Positions 58,359 to 64,000 of a stretch of 64,000 nucleotides of DNA are shown here, in pieces. Within the stretch, counting starts at the first letter, position 1; each line of letters begins with the position of its first letter. The stretch lies in NCBI RefSeq assembly GCF_965223525.1, contig NZ_CBDCWX010000005.1:2480001-2544000 (forward strand), written 5' to 3'. This DNA is from Leptofilum sp965223525. GTDB taxonomy: Bacteria; Chloroflexota; Anaerolineae; Promineifilales; Promineifilaceae. The notes beneath the pieces were generated by a model. It was given only the letters and a program-made list of their open reading frames with translations. It had not been told where the DNA came from and did no database searches. The position numbers and the translations under genes are program-made.

Positions 58359-60443
58359 TTAAGAGCATGGCCCAGGAATCATAAAAACATTAGCAAGATT
58401 ATTTGGCGGATTGATGCCAGTGCGTAAGCCGAAAAACGGTGCATTGTCTATGACAACACAAGCCGTAACCGTATAACCCGAAGGACTTATCGCTGGTGGA
58501 ATATTCGAGAAGATATAGAAACCTTCCGAGTCGCTTTGAGTGGTTGCAACAATGCCATTACCTGCGGCGCCTGGATCAATCAAGATCACAAAGGCCCTGA
58601 ACTGGGTCAATAATTCAGTCGTCAACACCTGGACAACGCCACTGATCTCATTATCACCAGAAAGCTCGGGTGTCGGTGTTGGTGTGGCTGCGGGTGTTAC
58701 ATTATTAACCGTTAGCGGGTTTGTGACATTGTTTGTCTCACTTAATTCATCTGTTTGTAGAACAGAATCCACCATGCCATAAACTTGATGATTGGTTGGA
58801 TCATTAGTGAATCCCGATTGCGAAAGAATATTGATTGTTTGGCTAGCACCACCCGCCAACCCACTAACGGCCGCATACCCATCACTCTCCGCAATCGGAA
58901 TCCTGTCGGTTAAAATCGTTGTGGGATCCAAATAAATATCCACAAAAAACTGATTCTCTACATCCAGATCACCCGTGTTGGTAATAACAACCGAAAACTC
59001 CACGGGCTGGTAAGCCACAATGGGAGGGGTGCTGATAAGTGTTGGTGGGCTAATTGCCACCAAATCCGCTGGTGATAGAGTGGCTGTTGGGGCCGGTGTG
59101 GAGGTGGGTTGCCCCGCACAAGGAATAGAAAATGTGGCAGATGAGGTGGCTCCACTGCCAGATTCGGCATCTACTGTGTAGGTGCCGTCCGTTAAGCCAT
59201 CAAATGTCCAGGTGTACGTAAAGTTGCCGGTGTGAGTATTTGCTTGGAGCACAATTTGGGGAGTACCTTCCCACGACAAGGTAACGGACTCGTTTGTGGG
59301 CCAATTGAAGCCTTGCACATTGAATAAAATATCTGGGCCAGGGCCGCAATCGGGCGAAATAAAAATGTAGGCACCGCTAGGGGTATTGGTTGCTGTAGGC
59401 AGCGGCGTGTTGGTGGGCGTGCTCGTGGGAATTGGTGTTAGGGTGGGAGATGGGGTTGCCGTTGGCGGTACGCCCACAACAATCGTAGTGTCGTTGTTGT
59501 CAGCTACCGTTTGCTCTACAGCTAGCAATATGTCGCCAATGTTGGCAGCAGCCAAAGCTGGGCTGAGTGTCACCGTGCCAAATCCATCGCAGGCGTGGCC
59601 GTCAAAGGGGCCACCCAAGACGACGCTGCCCAAAAATTCTGAATTATTTGAGAGGTTGTAAATTTCTACCGTAATGCCAACATCACCTGTAACAAAGACA
59701 AAATCATTGCCAGCAACGGCCGAACCCTCAAACTCCAAATCGCAGCGCGGTGGGGTAGGCGTGTAGGTCGGCGTCTCGGTGGGGCCTGGCGTGGGCGTGT
59801 CTGACGGTGTGGGGGAGGGGGTAGGAGAGGGTGTGACGCCGGGCGTGGGCACGGGCGGCAAGTCTGGAGGCAGAGCAGCGCCTTCGTTACCGCTGCCGCC
59901 AAGCTGCCCAAACGTTTCGTTATTCAGCGTTTCTTGCCCCACCACGGGGATGGATGGCAGGATTGGCGTGAAAAATGGCGTGATGATGGGGACTCGGTAA
60001 GTGACACGTACCACCACCGGGCTGTTTGGCTGCCCCGCATTGTCATATTGTAGCTGGCCGTTTTGATCAACCCCCCAGACCTCAATGTTGTAATATTCGT
60101 TGTCCTCAAACACGGTGGACTCTTCATTTAAGGGAAGGCCAGCCAGATGGGCATGTGTTTTGGCGATAACTGAGGCCAGGCGTAGGTCGGTACACACATC
60201 ACGGTCGCCAGAAACAAATTTTGGTAAGCCAAAATCAACAGCACAGGTAGGGGCTTCTTCTTGCCCGGTTATGGCGTAACGTACGCCTTCACGGGCGGCG
60301 TTTTGTACAGTGTTCCAGGCCCACAAAATTCTGGCACTTTCAATAATCAAGAAGATCATCATGAGCAGGACCGAAATGATGAGGGCGAATTCAACCAGGG
60401 CTTGCCCGGGCGAGTCGTTGAACCGTTGTTTGAAGTTGGTCAT
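58359..60443 (-). CDS. TadE-like protein with CARDB and TP-rich linkers
   Basis: The 694-residue product has a TadE N-terminus: SPGQALVEFALIISVLLMMIFLIIESARILWAWNTVQNAAREGVRYAIT. A Pro/Thr-rich linker (about 200-235) and a repeat-containing region follow, then a second linker (about 330-355). The part at about 480-600 resembles a CARDB domain (VVITNTGDLDVENQFFVDIYLDP), and the C-terminus has a carboxypeptidase regulatory-like beta domain (EISGVVQVLTTELLTQFRAFVILIDPG). The product should be a long adhesive pilin-like protein. It starts the pilin block on its 5' side. The ATG at 60443 has no strong Shine-Dalgarno. Confidence 0.78.
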   Translation of the reverse strand: MTNFKQRFNDSPGQALVEFALIISVLLMMIFLIIESARILWAWNTVQNAAREGVRYAITGQEEAPTCAVDFGLPKFVSGDRDVCTDLRLASVIAKTHAHLAGLPLNEESTVFEDNEYYNIEVWGVDQNGQLQYDNAGQPNSPVVVRVTYRVPIITPFFTPILPSIPVVGQETLNNETFGQLGGSGNEGAALPPDLPPVPTPGVTPSPTPSPTPSDTPTPGPTETPTYTPTPPRCDLEFEGSAVAGNDFVFVTGDVGITVEIYNLSNNSEFLGSVVLGGPFDGHACDGFGTVTLSPALAAANIGDILLAVEQTVADNNDTTIVVGVPPTATPSPTLTPIPTSTPTNTPLPTATNTPSGAYIFISPDCGPGPDILFNVQGFNWPTNESVTLSWEGTPQIVLQANTHTGNFTYTWTFDGLTDGTYTVDAESGSGATSSATFSIPCAGQPTSTPAPTATLSPADLVAISPPTLISTPPIVAYQPVEFSVVITNTGDLDVENQFFVDIYLDPTTILTDRIPIAESDGYAAVSGLAGGASQTINILSQSGFTNDPTNHQVYGMVDSVLQTDELSETNNVTNPLTVNNVTPAATPTPTPELSGDNEISGVVQVLTTELLTQFRAFVILIDPGAAGNGIVATTQSDSEGFYIFSNIPPAISPSGYTVTACVVIDNAPFFGLRTGINPPNNLANVFMIPGPCS

Positions 60444-60511
60444 GGGAATACTCTTTAGGTATATGCCGGACAGATTTCATCTATATCCTGTTTCCGGTAT
60501 ACTGGTTTCGT
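60444..60511. other. Divergent promoter region left of element B
   Basis: Short AT-rich gap with an imperfect inverted repeat (ATGCCGGACAG / CTGTTTCCGGTAT, about 60462-60501). It likely holds the pilin-block promoter. Confidence 0.35.
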
Positions 60512-60613
60512 GCAAACCACAGAAACTATTTTAAACAGTGGATTTCTCTGTGGTTTGCTCAAGTAAAAGCCACATGTGAAGTCTTTTTAAGACAAAGTTA
60601 TTTTGGCTTTTAC
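60512..60613. ncRNA. Two-hairpin dispersed element, copy B
   Basis: GCAAACCACAGAAA pairs with TTTCTCTGTGGTTTGC, then CTCAA, then GTAAAAGCC pairs with GGCTTTTAC at about 60605. It is the same architecture as copy A at 46322, with a shorter loop in hairpin 1 and a different loop in hairpin 2; the C:G pair in stem 2 replaces the G:C of copy A. It lies between the divergent pilin and BTAD genes. Confidence 0.6.
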
Positions 60614-60722
60614 AAAAATAGATTAATTGCAATTTATGAATATCCTCATGTTAGATTATCAGAGACCTGTCGTTCAAGCGTTGATCGAGCGTTGATCTTT
60701 GCTGGTACAGATAACCAATCTC

Positions 60723-62357
60723 ATGACAAAGGTACTAAAGTTGGCTCTGTTGGGGCCGCTGCAAATCTCAATCGCCGATGAACCGTTGATCGGGCTAGAT
60801 TCTGGCAAGGCGCGGGCGTTGCTTTGTTACCTGGTGGTGAACGGCCGCACGCATTCCCGCCACGCCCTAGCCAACCTGTTGTGGGGGGAATTACCGGAAT
60901 CTGACGCACGGCGCAACCTGCGGGGGGTGCTGCTGAAGCTGCGTAAATTTGTGGAACCCTACCTGCAAATCAGCCATCAAACGGTGGGGCTGCATCCTGA
61001 GGCGGCCGTTTGGGTGGACACGGCCGTTTTCCAGCAGCATCTAGGCATGGGGGAGCGGAAAGCGCATGATTGGCAAACGGCCGTTCAGCTTTACCGAGGC
61101 GAGTTTTTGCAGGAGTTTTACATTCGCCAGGCACCCGATTTTGACAACTGGCTGCAGGAACAGCGGAGCTTCTTCCACAACCAGGCCATTGTGGCGCACC
61201 ATGCCTGGGCTAGCCAACTGCTAGCAGACGCTGCTTACAGTCAGGGCATCGCCGTTGCCCGACGGTTGCTTACGTTAGAGCCTACGCGTGAAGCCAGCCA
61301 CCGCTTGTTGATGGTGCTGTTAGCCAGCGACGGCCAGCGCACGGCCGCCTTGCAGCAGTTTGAGCAGTGTCAACAAGTTTTGCAGGCAGAGTTGCGGGTG
61401 GCGGTTTCAGAGGAAACGGCCGTTCTCCACGAGCAAATTCGATCAGGAAATTATGACCAAGTGACTGCGATCACAGGTCGCTTTGGGCAAGATGACAAGG
61501 TGACACGCCCGGATAATGTCACCTTGTCACCTGGTCACCAGCGTTTGCAGAACGCCGTCACCCAGTCGCCCTTCATCGCTGGCCCGCCCATCACCAAACC
61601 TAACCAGTTCTTTGGCCGAGAGCGTGAACTGAAGCGGCTGGGGATGCTGCTGCGGCAACGGCCGTTGCAAAACGCTGCCATCATCGGGCCACGACGCAGC
61701 GGTAAAACTTCGCTGCTGCACTATTTGCGGCAGGCAAACTGGCTGCCGCAGGCGCAAAATTACCGCTGGATTTTTATTGATTTTCAGGATGCGCGGCTGG
61801 GCAAGCAGGAGGCATTGCTGCGAACCTTGCTGGCAAAAATGGCGCTGGACGTGCCAGAGCCATGCCATCTGGAAACATTTTTAGATGTGGTAAGCGAACA
61901 CCTAAACCAGCCAACCGTTATTTTGTTCGATGAGATTGGCGTAGCCTTAACCCGCTACCCAGAGCTGGACGATGCGTTTTGGGAGAGTTTGCGTTCGCTG
62001 GCGACCAATCAGGTAGATGGCAACCTCGGTTTTGTGCTATCCAGCGCCCAGCCGCCGGACGTGTTGGCCCAGCACCAGGGCATGGGCTCGCCCTTTTTCA
62101 ACATTTTTGGCTATACGGCCGTCCTCGGCCCACTTTCAGAAGAAGGTGCAAGAAACCTCATTGCCACGTCACCCATCAAATTTGCGGCGCGGGATGTGGA
62201 TTGGATTTTGGCAGAAAGCGGCCGTTGGCCCATGCCGCTACAAATTTTGTGCCGTGAGCGGCTCTTGAGCTTGAGCGAAGGCGAAAAAGGCGACGACTGG
62301 CGTGAAGAAGCCCTGCGCCAGCTTGAGCCGCTGCGCCGCATGACCAAGAACCAGTGA
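60723..62357 (+). CDS. BTAD-domain regulator with AAA/STAND ATPase
   Basis: A 544-residue protein. The N-terminal half (about 1-250) is an SARP-like transcriptional activator: a winged-helix (ARALLCYLVVNGRTHSRHALANLLWGELPESDARRNLRGVLLKLRK) and BTAD (YRGEFLQEFYIRQAPDFDNWLQEQRSFF, REASHRLLMVLLASDGQRTAALQQFEQCQQVLQAEL). The C-terminal half has an ATPase: Walker A IIGPRRSGKTS at about 325, Walker B VILFDEIGVAL at about 405. The linker includes the inverted repeat at 61495. The ATG at 60723 was chosen over the TTG at 60699. It is followed 54 bp later by a membrane protein gene, likely in the same operon. Confidence 0.85.
   Translation: MTKVLKLALLGPLQISIADEPLIGLDSGKARALLCYLVVNGRTHSRHALANLLWGELPESDARRNLRGVLLKLRKFVEPYLQISHQTVGLHPEAAVWVDTAVFQQHLGMGERKAHDWQTAVQLYRGEFLQEFYIRQAPDFDNWLQEQRSFFHNQAIVAHHAWASQLLADAAYSQGIAVARRLLTLEPTREASHRLLMVLLASDGQRTAALQQFEQCQQVLQAELRVAVSEETAVLHEQIRSGNYDQVTAITGRFGQDDKVTRPDNVTLSPGHQRLQNAVTQSPFIAGPPITKPNQFFGRERELKRLGMLLRQRPLQNAAIIGPRRSGKTSLLHYLRQANWLPQAQNYRWIFIDFQDARLGKQEALLRTLLAKMALDVPEPCHLETFLDVVSEHLNQPTVILFDEIGVALTRYPELDDAFWESLRSLATNQVDGNLGFVLSSAQPPDVLAQHQGMGSPFFNIFGYTAVLGPLSEEGARNLIATSPIKFAARDVDWILAESGRWPMPLQILCRERLLSLSEGEKGDDWREEALRQLEPLRRMTKNQ
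61495..61527. repeat. Inverted repeat inside the BTAD-ATPase linker
   Basis: ACAAGGTGACA and TGTCACCTTGT are 11-bp perfect inverted repeats with an 11-nt loop, inside the coding sequence between the BTAD and ATPase domains. Words like GGTGACA recur in the intergenic repeat at 52878. The linker may have gained a repeat of this family. Confidence 0.5.
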
Positions 62358-62411
62358 TCAGTATTCGGTGAGCCGTAAACGGTAAACCGATAACTGATAA
62401 CCGATTACCGA

Positions 62412-64000
62412 ATGAGTGACACTCTACGCGAACGCTACACAGACGCCCCCACGCTGACCGGCAACTTGCTCATTGGCAGCGTGCGGCTGCTGTTTTGGCT
62501 CTTTTTCCACCCCTCGGCCTGGCGCAACCACCTCAAGCGCATGGACAGCACGCTCTCCCCTTACTTTAGTTTGGCCGATTTACAGCAACGGCAGTGGACT
62601 AATACGGCCGTTCTCCGCTTCCTCCTCATGACCTTTTTTGCCTGGCCGCTGCTGGTGGGTTTACTGCTGGGGTTGGTTCTTTGGCTGCTCAACTTGCCCA
62701 CAACGGCGTTGCTGCTGGGCGTGATGTTGGGCATCGCCGTAGGGCTCATTGTGGGATTGGCCGCCAGCATTGCTGGCAGTGTCGCCATCGGCGTGACGGT
62801 GGGCATGGCCACTGGCTTTGCTTTGGGATTGGGAGGCGCACTGCTGCTGCGCTCTGCCGGGGATTTAATCCTGAATGGCGCACCTATCTCCCTGGAAATT
62901 GCCGTTAGCAGCCTGATTGGGGCGACGAGTGGCCTGGCTGGCGGACTAGCCTATGGTGTAGGCGTCGGTGTGACGCGGGATGAGATGACACAAGATACCC
63001 CTACACTGAGCGGTGCCGAAGCGGCCGTTCCCTCCGTCTCTATTTTGCGGCAGGTGAGCGGCATGATGGTGGGCATTCTCATCGGCTTGGCGGCCGGTTT
63101 TTTGGCGCGATTGCTTGAGGGCAACTGGGCCACGGCCTTGCTAACTGCGTTGCCGTTTGGCCTGGCGGTAGGCTGGCGTAGCCAAAGCTGGCGGCGGGGG
63201 GCAGTGGCTGGGATTTTGGTGGGTACGGCCGTCTGGCTGGCAGGTGGCGTCCCAACTGCATCGGCGGTGGGAGGGTTGGTACAGGCACTGGCGTTTATTG
63301 CTTTTGTGGCGGCTTTGTTTGCCTTGCCCTACGTGCTGGCGGAGAAGAGCGCCGGAACCTGGGCAGGGGGCTTGGCTGGTGCGCTGGGTAGCGGCGCAGG
63401 CTTGTTTCTGTTTGCCACCGACGGGGCGGCTTACGGCCCATTTTTGTCCTTTGGTCTGGCCGGGATATTGTTGGGGCTGACTTTGGCCTGGTGGCGTCCC
63501 GTGCTGCTCTACCCCTTTTTGCTCATCTGGAACCGGATTTTGTACCAGCTAGATTTACGCCGCGCCGACCAACCAGAGAAACGGCCGTTGCTGCGTTGGC
63601 ACTCCGCCTTTTGGGATGAATTCCAGCGACTGCCGCTCATAAATTTAGATGCCCACCTGCTGCTGACCATCCAAACAAGCCTGGCCGAGGGGCGCACTGC
63701 CATGGCTTATCTCAGCAACACCCGGCAGCGCTGGGCAGCCCAGTCGGCCCAAATTGAGCTGGATGCCCAGCAGTTGGAACGGTGTGAAACGGCCGCGCAA
63801 ATCGCCGAGGTGCATCCTGGGTTGGCTGCAGGGGATCTGGTCGGCCCCGCCAGTGCATTGCTGCGTAGCTTCAGCCGCATCAGTACCGATGTGGCCGCCG
63901 CCCTGCAGCAAGAGAGTGCTTATAATCAGCGGCTAGCCCTGCACGCCGTCGAGGATCGGCTGGATGGCCTCCTGCGCGAGTTAACGCGCAGCAATGAGCC
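62412..64000 (+). CDS. Polytopic membrane protein, partial (runs off right edge)
   Basis: An open frame from ATG 62412 runs to the window edge (529 codons). It begins MSDTLRERYTDAPTLTGN and shows at least eight hydrophobic segments in about 370 residues, many Gly/Ala-rich (LLVGLLLGLVLWLL, LLLGVMLGIAVGLIVGLAA, AIGVTVGMATGFALGLGGALLL, MMVGILIGLAAGFLARL). From about 375 a soluble region with helical repeats begins (AHLLLTIQTSLAEGRTAMAYL, RQRWAAQSAQIELDAQQLERCE). No family is recognised. It may depend on the upstream BTAD-ATPase for expression. Confidence 0.7.
   Translation, partial: MSDTLRERYTDAPTLTGNLLIGSVRLLFWLFFHPSAWRNHLKRMDSTLSPYFSLADLQQRQWTNTAVLRFLLMTFFAWPLLVGLLLGLVLWLLNLPTTALLLGVMLGIAVGLIVGLAASIAGSVAIGVTVGMATGFALGLGGALLLRSAGDLILNGAPISLEIAVSSLIGATSGLAGGLAYGVGVGVTRDEMTQDTPTLSGAEAAVPSVSILRQVSGMMVGILIGLAAGFLARLLEGNWATALLTALPFGLAVGWRSQSWRRGAVAGILVGTAVWLAGGVPTASAVGGLVQALAFIAFVAALFALPYVLAEKSAGTWAGGLAGALGSGAGLFLFATDGAAYGPFLSFGLAGILLGLTLAWWRPVLLYPFLLIWNRILYQLDLRRADQPEKRPLLRWHSAFWDEFQRLPLINLDAHLLLTIQTSLAEGRTAMAYLSNTRQRWAAQSAQIELDAQQLERCETAAQIAEVHPGLAAGDLVGPASALLRSFSRISTDVAAALQQESAYNQRLALHAVEDRLDGLLRELTRSNE

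Noticed and set aside
1..64000. tRNA, rRNA or CRISPR arrays
   Set aside because: No cloverleaf-like TTCGAATC arms with matching acceptor stems, no rRNA-like stretch and no regularly spaced repeats were seen by eye.

Overview
The window looks like a chromosomal segment of a bacterium of about 53% GC (eyeballed), most likely a member of the Chloroflexota (Anaerolineae/Ardenticatenia-like). This is inferred from secreted proteins with long T-P-T-P linkers, Tad/Flp-type pilins, lipoprotein beta-propellers, large LAL-type LuxR regulators, BTAD regulators and dispersed intergenic repeats. There are about 50 protein genes. I saw no tRNA, rRNA or CRISPR array. Strand switches are frequent and operons are short.

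Layout. 1-7.2 kb holds two response regulators, a pyruvate/branched-chain dehydrogenase operon (E1 alpha, E1 beta, E2), homoserine kinase and an RlmI-type rRNA methyltransferase. 7.2-9.0 kb is an AT-richer segment with a SnoaL-like protein and a foreign-looking methyltransferase flanked by integron-attC-like half sites. 9.0-15.8 kb is an island of membrane, cupin and unknown proteins with its own LuxR/MalT-type regulator and a repeat array upstream of the operon. 16-25 kb has an extracellular LTD/nuclease protein, a receiver-roadblock-transposase-fold fusion, an Nei glycosylase, a candidate selenocysteine-containing FrnE/DsbA-like oxidoreductase, an LLM oxidoreductase, a LysE exporter and a propeller lipoprotein. 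25-31 kb has a Zn/Mn ABC transporter, a serine-pathway aminotransferase/phosphatase pair, a lipoprotein, an AraC regulator and DoxX. 31-41 kb has an IMPase remnant, an AUA-start gene, an inositol-monophosphatase gene with a PhnCDE-type transporter, and a sugar ABC transporter. 41-51 kb has a second giant LTD/nuclease lipoprotein, an SPFH protein, an AHSA1-PDZ-DinB fusion, an MBL hydrolase, an MFS exporter and an ArsR-type regulator. 51-60.5 kb is a block of Tad-like pilins fused to adhesive or carbohydrate-binding domains. 60.7-64 kb has a BTAD-ATPase regulator and a polytopic membrane protein cut by the window edge.

The strongest unexplained signal at whole-window scale is a short palindrome, ACGGCCGT (often AACGGCCGTT). 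By hand count it occurs about 75 times in 64 kb, inside genes in every frame and between them, recalling cyanobacterial HIP1. In the 9.9-15.8 kb island the preferred word changes to TCGGCCGA, which I did not see elsewhere in the window, so the palindrome dialect appears to mark imported DNA. The strongest single-gene finding is an in-frame TGA exactly at the first cysteine position of the CxxC active site of the FrnE-like gene at 20924, followed by a plausible bacterial SECIS hairpin. A two-hairpin repeated element with compensatory stem changes occurs at 46322 and 60512.
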